From positions 1 through 12,736 of the forward strand of contig VBAE01000237.1 of assembly GCA_005882415.1 (NCBI GenBank): a stretch of DNA of 12,736 nt. The letters run 5' to 3'. A program made the position numbers and the translations under genes. The notes beneath the pieces are model-generated. The model worked only from the letters and a program-made list of their open reading frames with translations, ran no database searches and was not told the DNA's origin. Below, in pieces: positions 6,245-12,736 of this stretch (its first letter is position 1; every line of letters begins with the position of its first letter). The DNA is from Alphaproteobacteria bacterium. Lineage in GTDB: Bacteria > Pseudomonadota > Alphaproteobacteria > Sphingomonadales > Sphingomonadaceae.

Positions 6245-8020
6245 TTAAGCGGCCTTCTTGTTCTTCTTCGAGAGAGTGTAGCGCTTCACCTGGACGGGGA
6301 TGAAGCGCAGGATGATGTCGCGGAACTTGCAGACCTTGCGAAGATGGTCGTGCATAAGCTTCAGCTCATATTGCGCAATCAAGGGAATGTCGGACTTGGC
6401 GGGTGCGGACTCCTTCGAATTGTAGAGGAGCCATAGGCAGAGTGTGTAATCCTTCCCATAGTTCTCGGCAATGTCGGGTTTGATATAGGCGAGGTAGTCG
6501 GCTTTGCGCGCGCAGGGGCTCGCCAAGATGTGGCCGCGGATCTCCTCAAGGAACACCTCGTCATTGAGGAACGCTTCGCAGTAGAACTTAGCCTGTGAGA
6601 AGAGATAGTTTATCGCCGAGGCATCCTTGTGTTGCTTGACGTTTATGATCCGTATCCTGTCGTCGTCCCCGAGGTCGAGGACATCACAGAACTCCTTGTC
6701 CTTGCGCCCCGTGCCGATCCTCAGCTTCGAACGGTCGAATAGGATGGAGGAAGGGCGAAGCTCGACGATCTTTTCGTTGAAAATGCCCTCGCTGTTGCGC
6801 ATCGCAGCGTCGTCGCTGATGTCGATACCGAGATACCAGCCTTCGGGGGGCTCTTCCCGGACGTGGTCCGCCATGAAATCGAGGATGGACTGGTGGAACT
6901 CCGGGTCCACCTTGGTCCACCGGCCGCTACTCAGCATGAAGTAGCCGCCGTCGAGCTCATGCTCGTAGACGAGGCAGTCGTAGATCTCCCACGATTTGTG
7001 CTTGAGGACGCGGTCTTCCGCGGCTGAGTAGGCGTAAATGCGGCGCGACTTAAGCCGCTCGATCGAGAGTTCGTCCGGCTTCTTGAACACCTCTTCGAGG
7101 AGGGGAGGAACCAGGAAGGCGTAGATCCGGTTCTCGCGTCGCGTGTACGCCGTAAAGGAGAAGCTGTAGTCCTCCTCTGAAAGGAACTCAGGAATGCAGA
7201 GGTCGACTTTCGAATAGTCCTTGGCCTTCAGCACCTCGACGAGATGGGCGTCGAGCTGCGCGACCTCCTCGTCGGACGCGGGCTGGAAGTTCCGGTAATT
7301 CGGGAACAGGTCGACGTAGTCCTTCGACTGATAGCGCTGCAGGGAGTCCCGGCACCGGCTGATCAGGCGCTCCCAGGTCAGCTTCTCCTGCCCGATCACC
7401 TTCACGGTGAGGTGGTCGCGTCCCTGCAGGGTGACGTTGCGATCGCCCTTGATGTGGGCCGAGATGTACCGAAGGTCCTCGGCCTCGCTGAGGCCGAAGA
7501 CGAACGTTTCGGAGGGTCGCGCCACCTGCCGGTCAATGTGCGTCGGGGTGATCGTGTTGCTCTGGCTGCGCGTCTGTCGAATTTCCTCGTTGCCGCACAT
7601 GTTCATGGCGGTCTTGATTCCGAAGTCCGGCTCGAGCTCCTTCCTAACCAGGGAACTGGTGGCACTGCGCCCGAAAACCGCTGCCAGGACATGTCCGTCC
7701 AGGCTTACCAGGAGGATGCCATTTGGGGTGCGGGTCTGGTCCTTGAAACTGATCGGCGTATCGTCGGGTAGCTTCTCGTTCAGGAAGTCCAGCCAAGGCG
7801 GGTTCGTCCGCTGGGAGACTGTCTCGAAATAGATGAAGCGACAGGCCGCATCCTCCGCCTCGAAATTCGCGATGCGGATCGTTTCTTTTTTCGCTTCCCC
7901 GACGTCCAGATTAACGACCGAATCGAAATCAGGACTGCCCTTGGCAAGGTAGAACGTAACCTGCGCAATTTCTCGGCTTACCGCGTCGACGGTTTCGGGC
8001 TGCAAAGATTCGTCATCCAT
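6245..8020 (-). CDS. DUF6119/TIGR04141-family sporadically distributed protein
   Basis: The 591-residue protein matches, from memory of the family, the TIGR04141/DUF6119 pattern throughout: an N-terminal TFYLAK strand, a GILLVSLDGHVLAAVFG segment (about 101-117) with the following DFGIKTAMNM (132-141), a HIKG...LQGRDHLTVKV stretch (189-208), and the C-terminal region NEKIVELRPSSILFDR...EFCDVLDL...IINVKQH with INYLFSQAKF. The last part looks like a PD-(D/E)XK core: D446 followed by N460-V461-K462 at the (D/E)xK strand. The acidic residue there is replaced by Asn, so activity is uncertain. Length fits the family (roughly 500-600). Members are patchily distributed and often lie in defence islands; the biochemical role is not established to my knowledge. 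ATG at 8018-8020 is the start; its ribosome site is weak. It follows the YiiX-like gene by 86 bases in the same direction, suggesting co-transcription. Confidence 0.85.
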   Translation of the reverse strand: MDDESLQPETVDAVSREIAQVTFYLAKGSPDFDSVVNLDVGEAKKETIRIANFEAEDAACRFIYFETVSQRTNPPWLDFLNEKLPDDTPISFKDQTRTPNGILLVSLDGHVLAAVFGRSATSSLVRKELEPDFGIKTAMNMCGNEEIRQTRSQSNTITPTHIDRQVARPSETFVFGLSEAEDLRYISAHIKGDRNVTLQGRDHLTVKVIGQEKLTWERLISRCRDSLQRYQSKDYVDLFPNYRNFQPASDEEVAQLDAHLVEVLKAKDYSKVDLCIPEFLSEEDYSFSFTAYTRRENRIYAFLVPPLLEEVFKKPDELSIERLKSRRIYAYSAAEDRVLKHKSWEIYDCLVYEHELDGGYFMLSSGRWTKVDPEFHQSILDFMADHVREEPPEGWYLGIDISDDAAMRNSEGIFNEKIVELRPSSILFDRSKLRIGTGRKDKEFCDVLDLGDDDRIRIINVKQHKDASAINYLFSQAKFYCEAFLNDEVFLEEIRGHILASPCARKADYLAYIKPDIAENYGKDYTLCLWLLYNSKESAPAKSDIPLIAQYELKLMHDHLRKVCKFRDIILRFIPVQVKRYTLSKKNKKAA

Positions 8021-8048
8021 TTCATAGCGCCACGAAATTGCAGCTTGA

Positions 8049-8065
8049 GCATGCTAGTTGCATGC
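8049..8065 (-). repeat. Short hairpin (paired GCATGC) between the two leftward genes
   Basis: The palindrome GCATGC occurs twice, at 8049-8054 and 8060-8065, separated by five bases, so the RNA could form a 6-bp stem in the 86-base gap between the YiiX-like gene and the DUF6119-type gene. No T-run follows on either strand. It could modulate relative expression of the two genes or be a protein site; nothing more can be said. Confidence 0.3.
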
Positions 8066-8106
8066 ACATTAGGCAAGCAGAGGATGTTGGGGGGTCTTCA
8101 GCCTCT

Positions 8107-9168
8107 TCAGCCACCTAGGCGACCGAGGATTTCCTCAAGGAGAGTGTTCCGGCGGCGGATCGCTTCGGCCGCGTTCCGGTCGATCGGCAAATAGGCGCGC
8201 ATTGCCACCGAGTGCTCTAGACCCCATTCCTCCCAGGCGCGGATCGATTCCTGCCGCTGGCTAAGCTGTTCCCTTCCCGCCTCCAGATAGCCTCGCAGGG
8301 CGACGACATCGATGTCGGGATCACCGTGGAAAGATCTCGCGACCGTTGCGGACAGCATGGCATCATCCGCCGCCGCAATCTCGCGCAGCAGACCCGTCAG
8401 CTCCCCCGTATCGAGTAATGCGTTCACCACAAAGTCGAGCAGCCCGTAGAAACTGGGCGTGACGGAACGCTCAAGCTCGGGAAAGTCGTCCGCAATCCCG
8501 CTCGCTACCGGCCAGAGCGCCTTCGCATAGCTGTTCGAAAGCTCAGTCTGCCGTTCGGAAAGCGTCGGCGCGCGATCCCCGTCGAGCGCCGACATCGTCT
8601 CGATGTTCCTAGGCGCCGGGCCTGGACTGAAGACGGCCTCGGTCAAGTCGTCCAGACCTTCCAGCTCGTCAATGGTGGCCGGCGTGGTCCGTTCAACGGG
8701 CGTCCTTCCGAACAGCGTCCCGCCCGCGGTCACATAGGCCTGGGCAACGAGCGCGGAACAGAAGATGCCGTGATCCTCAATCCTGCTCAATGTGCGGACG
8801 GGAAACACTGCACTTACGGCTCTGGCTCTGGAATAGTCGCGCCCGATCTCGAGCTGGACGAGCCTCGCTGCCTCCGCGGCGACCGAAGCGTCCGGATAGC
8901 GCAGGAGCCGCACATTCCTGAGGTCATGCGCGAAGCAGCGTGCGAGAGACAATGTGCTGACGCCGGCACTGATTGCCTCCACGAAGGTCGGCGGGCTCGA
9001 ACAGATCAGGGCATGGCTGAACCTGCCCCGCGTCGCAGCGGTGATCAGCCGCGACGTCTTCGATCCGGCACGATCCCTTGATTCCGCATTGAAGGTAAGG
9101 AGTATGTCCCCGGACCGGATCAGCCCGACCCGCGGCAGGAAAACCGTTCTACCGTCATATTGCTTCAT
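8107..9168 (-). CDS. YiiX/permuted NlpC/P60-like cysteine hydrolase domain with helical C-terminal extension
   Basis: The 353-residue protein starts at the ATG at 9166-9168 (MKQYDG). Residues 15-150 show the circularly permuted NlpC/P60 (YiiX/YebB-like, papain-fold) layout: the opening strand RSGDILLTF (18-26), then catalytic His52 in GRFSHALI, Glu64 in FVEAI, an arrangement GVSTLSL with RLLRY, an IGRDYS turn (108-113), and the nucleophile Cys137 in IFCSALVAQAY. Such domains act as amidases, peptidases or acyltransferases; the substrate here is not evident. There is no signal peptide or membrane helix, so it probably works in the cytoplasm, unusual for cell-wall hydrolases. Residues from about 200 to 353 form a helical extension (about 150 residues) of unknown role, ending in a charged segment RRRNTLLEEILGRLGG. 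It leads an apparent two-gene unit with the downstream DUF6119-type gene, and is divergent from the HNH gene. Confidence 0.8.
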   Translation of the reverse strand: MKQYDGRTVFLPRVGLIRSGDILLTFNAESRDRAGSKTSRLITAATRGRFSHALICSSPPTFVEAISAGVSTLSLARCFAHDLRNVRLLRYPDASVAAEAARLVQLEIGRDYSRARAVSAVFPVRTLSRIEDHGIFCSALVAQAYVTAGGTLFGRTPVERTTPATIDELEGLDDLTEAVFSPGPAPRNIETMSALDGDRAPTLSERQTELSNSYAKALWPVASGIADDFPELERSVTPSFYGLLDFVVNALLDTGELTGLLREIAAADDAMLSATVARSFHGDPDIDVVALRGYLEAGREQLSQRQESIRAWEEWGLEHSVAMRAYLPIDRNAAEAIRRRNTLLEEILGRLGG

Positions 9169-9339
9169 CGAACCAATTGCGGGCCTTTCAACCCCGGCTG
9201 ACGAGCCGGTGTCGGCGGGAGGTGGTGTTGGGTCAGGTACACTGCAAGGAAGGAATCTGCGACGTCCGGCCCAGCGAACGTCGGGCCGATCTCAGACTGT
9301 CGCTTCCTGCAGTGTTGAGGCTCGACCTCGTGCAACGCG
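9169..9339. promoter_or_regulatory. Divergent promoter region with nested inverted repeats
   Basis: This 171-base gap separates the leftward YiiX-like gene from the rightward HNH gene. An outer inverted repeat, CACTGCAaGGAAG at 9240-9252 and CTTCCTGCAGTG at 9303-9314, pairs over 12 bp with a single unpaired A. Inside it lies CGGCCC (9267-9272) with GGGCCG (9283-9288). The whole could fold as a 75-base stem-loop in RNA, or serve as operator sites between divergent promoters. I found no convincing -35/-10 pair for either gene. Confidence 0.4.
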
Positions 9340-10470
9340 ATGCCTCATAATGGCGCCATGCCCTATCGAGTGTTGAACGACAAAGACGGCCCCCTCGATG
9401 CGCACCTCGACATCGATGGTAGCGAATTCGTCTTCCATAGCCGCGGCGGCAAGCGTGGGGATCCGGGCGCTCGGAATTTGGATTACGGGCCGGCGCTGAG
9501 GCTCCTACTCCATCGCGTGGCCGAGGCTGACCTCAGGGTCTTGGGCGCCTGGATCGACAGCGATGAGGTCCTTCACCTCGAACGAAGCCACCGGCAGATT
9601 CTAGAAGGCGAGGAGCTGGATGGTGGCCCCGACGCGCAGTTCAGCGCCATGTCCAAGAACATGCAGGCTTTCGGACGGCCGCCTGGGTCGGCTTACGGGG
9701 GGAGTCGGGTTAAGAAAGTTCGTGTCCGTACCGACTGGACCGGAACCGAACATGGTTTGGTCGATCTGCTGCGGCTGGATGATGCGCCGACTGCACCGCG
9801 TGGCGGCGGCAGGCTGCCGTCGAAGGTGCTCGACGCCATCACGCCAGAGCACGTCTGGGAAGCGGTGCAGTTGCTTGAATCCGGCGCTGATCATTCATTC
9901 GGCGAGGCGGGGGCCTTCGAACTCATCGCCGACGATGGCGTGCGCCTGCCTCCCGAAGCCGTATTCGGCACGGCGGCCCGCCTCGCGCTGGACGCCGACA
10001 TCCGGCCCGAGCATTTCACTGGCGGCGCCGCGGGGCGCTGCCACCGGACACTCGAAGCGGCCGGCTTCGAAATCGTCGCCCGCGGCCAGCCCTCTCGGGC
10101 CGCCGCGCTTCCGCTGCCCAATGAGGATCGCGAGTGGTCGGAAGGACGGCCGAAGCTCGTCTTGCACTTGAGGCGGGAGCGGGCGCCGGGCCTCGCGCGC
10201 GCCAAGAAGCTCGCGTTCGCTCGACAGCACGGGCATCTCTTCTGCGAGCGCTGCGGCATGGATCCGGTCGTCGCGTTCGGGTCCGCGGCTGGCGAAGCCT
10301 GCATCGAGGTTCATCACGACCGGACCGAAGTCGGCAAGATGGGTGACGGAGGACGAACGACGCTCGCCGACCTAAAATGTCTATGCGCCAACTGCCATCG
10401 GCTCATCCATGCTCTGATGCGGGAGGCCCTGAAAACAAAGCGCGGCTCAGACTTCGATAAATGCCGATAG
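9340..10470 (+). CDS. HNH endonuclease with McrA-like N-terminal modules
   Basis: The 376-residue protein starts at ATG 9340; ATG 9358 (MPYRV...) is nearly as good and neither has a clear ribosome site. The C-terminal 90 residues are a classic zinc-stabilised HNH domain: FCERCG (Cys302, Cys305), EVHHD (His325, His326), then LKCLCANCHRLIH with Cys349, Cys352, Asn351, His353 and His357. This is a metal-dependent DNA-cutting (beta-beta-alpha) fold as in McrA and related restriction enzymes. Residues 27-90 (EFVFHSRGG...DYGPALRLLLHRV) and 170-250 (RLPPEAVFGTAARL, FTGG, AAGFEIVAR) form two earlier modules that, from memory, accompany HNH domains in modification-dependent enzymes such as ScoMcrA-like proteins; they probably recognise the DNA mark, which cannot be named here. 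No methyltransferase lies nearby, consistent with a type IV-like enzyme. It is 33 bases upstream of the next gene. Confidence 0.85.
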   Translation: MPHNGAMPYRVLNDKDGPLDAHLDIDGSEFVFHSRGGKRGDPGARNLDYGPALRLLLHRVAEADLRVLGAWIDSDEVLHLERSHRQILEGEELDGGPDAQFSAMSKNMQAFGRPPGSAYGGSRVKKVRVRTDWTGTEHGLVDLLRLDDAPTAPRGGGRLPSKVLDAITPEHVWEAVQLLESGADHSFGEAGAFELIADDGVRLPPEAVFGTAARLALDADIRPEHFTGGAAGRCHRTLEAAGFEIVARGQPSRAAALPLPNEDREWSEGRPKLVLHLRRERAPGLARAKKLAFARQHGHLFCERCGMDPVVAFGSAAGEACIEVHHDRTEVGKMGDGGRTTLADLKCLCANCHRLIHALMREALKTKRGSDFDKCR

Positions 10471-10503
10471 ACAACCCCGATAAACGTCTATATTGCCCGA
10501 ATC
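10455..10503 (+). promoter_or_regulatory. Candidate promoter and operator before the three-gene operon
   Basis: TAGACA (10468-10473, five of six matches to TTGACA, overlapping the HNH stop codon) and TATATT (10489-10494) are separated by 15 bases. The start codon at 10504 lies only nine bases after the -10 box, so the transcript could be almost leaderless, which would fit the lack of a ribosome site. An inverted repeat ATAGAC (10467-10472) / GTCTAT (10486-10491) overlaps both boxes, and CGATAAA occurs twice (10455-10461 and 10478-10484). This layout suits an autoregulated promoter. Confidence 0.35.
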
Positions 10504-11265
10504 ATGGAAAGCGTCGACGATCTCCACCGCATCCGCAGCGAAGAGGCTGACCTTGAGCGCCAGCTGGAGGAGGTGCGAGCCAAACGCATCGCCTTGGAGA
10601 AGCGGGGGCGACCGCGTAGCGGCGAGGGTGGCCGTCCGCTTCGCGATCTCGTCCTCGACCTGCTCCAGGACGCCGGCGGACCGCTCAACTCGCTGCTTCT
10701 CGCCAGCGTGATCCGCCCCCTTCAGGGCCGCGAAATTCCTGCAACGCGCTTCGGCACGCTCTCTAACGACGAGGCCAAGTCGTACGACTCCTCCCGAGCG
10801 CGGCCGGTCTATCTTTGCCACTGCCTGACCCACGACCAAGGCCAGGCCGTCAAGCGTTTCTGGGCGCGGTCGGACTGGAACCTCGCCGATCGAGTGATGG
10901 GGCCGATGTCGGGCCGCATGATGTTCCTGCAGGGCGCCGCCTGGACGATCAACCTCGCGCGGCTCGTCGAGGCCGGCGAGCTGATCGCCGAGAAGCCCGA
11001 CGTGCTCCAGTACGTCGCCGCCGACCAGGCGCGCGACGCCGGCCTCTCGGTCAGGCGCGGCGAGTTTCCCTACGAAAGCTGGCTCGAGGCGATCGCTGGC
11101 GCGATCGATCGCCACTTCGAAGAGGATCTCGCGCTCCGTCAGGCTGCTGCCGTCGATCTCGCTTCGCGCCTGAGCGACCGCGAGCTGCTGTTCGGCTCAC
11201 GCAAGGGGCTCGTCTCTCTGCCCGGCTCCACCCCGTCATGGCGGAGCGCGATCGATGAGCGTTAA
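10504..11265 (+). CDS. Orphan protein with N-terminal coiled coil and winged-helix-like region (first gene of operon)
   Basis: The 253-residue protein begins at ATG 10504 without a clear ribosome site. Residues 1-34 are highly charged heptad-like sequence (SEEADLERQLEEVRAKRIALEKR), a coiled coil likely to mediate self-association or partner binding. A basic Gly/Arg linker (GRPRSGEGGR) follows, then a helical segment at 45-110 (RDLVLDLLQDAGGPLNSLLLASVI...ATRFGTLSNDE) whose pattern resembles winged-helix DNA-binding domains. The rest has aromatic and helical stretches (FWARSDWNLADRVMG; EFPYESWLEAI) with no motif I recognise. There is no signal peptide or membrane segment. Its end overlaps the next gene by 11 bases, implying translational coupling to the nuclease gene. 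DNA binding and autoregulation through the inverted repeat at its promoter is a reasonable but unproven guess. Confidence 0.78.
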   Translation: MESVDDLHRIRSEEADLERQLEEVRAKRIALEKRGRPRSGEGGRPLRDLVLDLLQDAGGPLNSLLLASVIRPLQGREIPATRFGTLSNDEAKSYDSSRARPVYLCHCLTHDQGQAVKRFWARSDWNLADRVMGPMSGRMMFLQGAAWTINLARLVEAGELIAEKPDVLQYVAADQARDAGLSVRRGEFPYESWLEAIAGAIDRHFEEDLALRQAAAVDLASRLSDRELLFGSRKGLVSLPGSTPSWRSAIDER

Positions 11266-12304
11266 GGGCAGCACTGCGCTCGTCCGCCTCGCGGGTAATC
11301 CCGATTGCGAGATCCTCGGCGCCATGGTGCTCCAGGAGGGGTCGGAGAAGCGATTCTACGAGCGCGTCGTCGGCGTACCCTATGATCGCGAGTTCGGAGA
11401 ACGCCAGTCCTCCAAGCGGCGCGGCGCCCAGTTCGAGCGCAACGCCTATGCGGGCGACGCGCGGCTGCTTCGCGAAGCCTTCGGCCCAATTCTCGGCATC
11501 GACCCCGACTACCTGACGGTCCGCAACCTCCTCGACGACTATCCAGGCTCGAAGGACGACGCGCGCATCGCTCGGCTGCGCATCACCCGCGGCATCCTTG
11601 GTGACGCCTTGGCTGGCCGCCCTGCGCCCGACATCATCGTGCAGCCCCAGCTGCTCCTGCCGACCCGACCCGGTCCGAAGCCCTATTTCTTCATCGCGCC
11701 CGATCTCATGGTCCGGTCGCCCGGCACCAGCATCTATCTCCCCGGCGATCTGAAGTCTTTCATCGTACGCGAGAACGAGGTCGCAGCCAGCGATCTGGCG
11801 CGGGTGCGTCTGCAGCTCGGCGCCCAGCTCCTCGCACTGCGTCACGAATATGATCGGCTCGACCCCTCGATCGTGGTGCCGCCTAGCGGCATCCTCCTGT
11901 TCTCGAAGCCGAACGGACTCGCCCCGCATGCGCCCCGGATCGAGGACATTGCCGGCGCAATCGAGGCCGTGCGGATCGGCGTGGCCGCGTTCCTGCGCCA
12001 CCGCGAGAAGGTGAACGGCCTGCGCGCGGGCGCCGAGCCCTATACCGTCGTCGCCGATCTTCAGCCGCACTTCAAGGATGCCTGCTTGTCCAGCTGCGTG
12101 ATGGCGCAGTGGTGCCGGCAGCGCGTCGCCGGCCTGCCCGCCGACATGGGCGATGTTGCCGGCAACGTACTCACCGGCATGACGATGGATCGACTTATCG
12201 ACCTGATGGCGGGCGTCGCCGCGCCCGGCGACGCGCATGAGGAGGTGGTGGCATCGCACCTGCGATCGCTGGCTGGTCAGCACAGCGTCGGGAGGGCGGC
12301 ATGA
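11255..12304 (+). CDS. Cas4/RecB-like PD-(D/E)XK nuclease with probable Fe-S cysteine set
   Basis: The 349-residue protein starts at ATG 11255, inside the upstream gene's end, and its stop overlaps the next start (ATGA). Motifs follow the RecB/Cas4 order: RRGAQFE (Gly57, Glu61), PD at 149-150, GDLK at 164-167 (Asp165, Lys167), and a helix RLQLGAQLLAL (Gln187, Gln191) at the place of the RecB QxxxY helix. Near the C-terminus are Cys277, Cys281 and Cys287 (Cx3Cx5C), with a lone early Cys18; one N-terminal plus three C-terminal cysteines is the layout used by Cas4, AddB and Dna2 to bind a 4Fe-4S cluster. By family, it should be a metal-dependent DNA exonuclease or nickase. No CRISPR repeats or other cas genes are present, so it is a solo, operon-embedded Cas4-like protein. 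A 60-residue tail after the cysteines (LTGMTMDRLIDLMAG) is extra. Cluster binding is inferred. Confidence 0.78.
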   Translation: MSVKGSTALVRLAGNPDCEILGAMVLQEGSEKRFYERVVGVPYDREFGERQSSKRRGAQFERNAYAGDARLLREAFGPILGIDPDYLTVRNLLDDYPGSKDDARIARLRITRGILGDALAGRPAPDIIVQPQLLLPTRPGPKPYFFIAPDLMVRSPGTSIYLPGDLKSFIVRENEVAASDLARVRLQLGAQLLALRHEYDRLDPSIVVPPSGILLFSKPNGLAPHAPRIEDIAGAIEAVRIGVAAFLRHREKVNGLRAGAEPYTVVADLQPHFKDACLSSCVMAQWCRQRVAGLPADMGDVAGNVLTGMTMDRLIDLMAGVAAPGDAHEEVVASHLRSLAGQHSVGRAA

Positions 12305-12736
12305 ACGCGTTCGACGACACGCTGCACCGCGCTCTGGCGCGCATCCGGGGCCAGGCACTCCCAGTCCGCACGTCGAGCGGCCTCGCCCCCGACCCTGAGG
12401 TGACGATCGGCATCTCCACGATCAAGATCGTTACCGAGGAGCAAATCCAAGCCATCGCGTTCGGCCCGCTCGACACCGAGCCGACCGTGGTGGTCCGGCT
12501 CGACCCGATCGGCCGCGACGTGACCGACATGCTGCCCTTCGCTCGATTCATCGAAGCAACCGTCCAGCGCTCGATCGTCGCCGATGCGCCGATGCGGATC
12601 TGGATACCGCACGCGGTCACGCTCGAAGCTCTCGACGTGCTCGGGCACCGCTACTGGCGCAATCAGCAGGCGCCAGCCGAGATCGTCAGGATGGGCGAGA
12701 TCTGCAGGATCATCGCCCACGAGGCGACTATCCCCG
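12301..12736 (+). CDS. Orphan protein, third gene of operon (N-terminal 145 residues, runs off right edge)
   Basis: ATG at 12301 overlaps the stop of the nuclease gene in ATGA, so the two are translationally coupled. The visible part (MNAFDDTLHRAL...) has a short helix, then alternating strands and helices: VTIGISTIKIVTEEQ, TVVVRLDPIGRDVTDMLPFARFIEATVQRS, and MRIWIPHAVTLEALDVLGHRYWR. This alpha/beta pattern could be the leading domain of a larger protein, for example a helicase or ATPase expected beside a Cas4-like nuclease, but no Walker A, DEAD or other motif is seen within these residues. I do not recognise the family; the missing C-terminus is decisive. Confidence 0.75.
   Translation, partial: MNAFDDTLHRALARIRGQALPVRTSSGLAPDPEVTIGISTIKIVTEEQIQAIAFGPLDTEPTVVVRLDPIGRDVTDMLPFARFIEATVQRSIVADAPMRIWIPHAVTLEALDVLGHRYWRNQQAPAEIVRMGEICRIIAHEATIP

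Noticed and set aside
11255..12304. CRISPR-Cas adaptation module because of the Cas4-like protein
   Set aside because: No CRISPR repeats, cas1 or cas2 in the window; the Cas4-like fold is common in stand-alone systems.
11051..12358. 435-residue minus-strand frame
   Set aside because: Antisense to the well-supported overlapping operon genes, with no domain signal; a product of high-GC third positions.

Overview
The window is GC-rich and strongly codon-biased. Its gene content (ToxR/CadC-like regulators with TPRs, glycine-rich surface proteins, tRNA-targeted islands) looks like an alphaproteobacterium, most likely a sphingomonad. That placement is an inference from style, not from a marker gene. 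The whole window reads as an accessory region built up in layers.

Layout. (1) 1-3460: a divergent pair. On the minus strand is the N-terminal part of a glycine-rich, beta-helix-like surface protein that runs off the left edge. On the plus strand is a membrane-anchored winged-helix regulator with a TolB/FlgO-like domain and TPRs, a natural candidate to control its neighbour. (2) 3461-5913: a segment ending in or bounded by two tRNA 3'-end fragments (tRNA-Ala-like, ending 3764; tRNA-Arg(TCT)-like, ending 5913). Neither has its 5' half, as left by tyrosine-integrase integration or later rearrangement. Each is followed by a short direct repeat with an 11-bp period that could be integrase arm sites. 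Between the fragments lie two AT-richer orphan membrane proteins. No integrase gene is visible. (3) 5914-6244: a structured gap without a gene. (4) 6245-9168: a minus-strand pair, a YiiX-like (circularly permuted NlpC/P60) cysteine-hydrolase protein followed by a DUF6119/TIGR04141 'sporadically distributed' protein. (5) 9340-12736: a plus-strand series, an HNH endonuclease with N-terminal modules of a McrA-like kind, then three overlapping genes: a coiled-coil/winged-helix-like protein, a Cas4/RecB-like PD-(D/E)XK nuclease with a probable Fe-S cysteine set, and an orphan protein cut by the right edge.

Taken together, 6245-12736 looks like a defence island: three nuclease or nuclease-like proteins, one peptidase-like effector and two orphan partners, next to integration scars. 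The strongest candidate for an undescribed system is the overlapping three-gene operon starting at 10504, whose remaining genes lie beyond the window. The YiiX-like/DUF6119 pair is the second candidate. Functions are inferred from motifs and layout only; no database search was possible.
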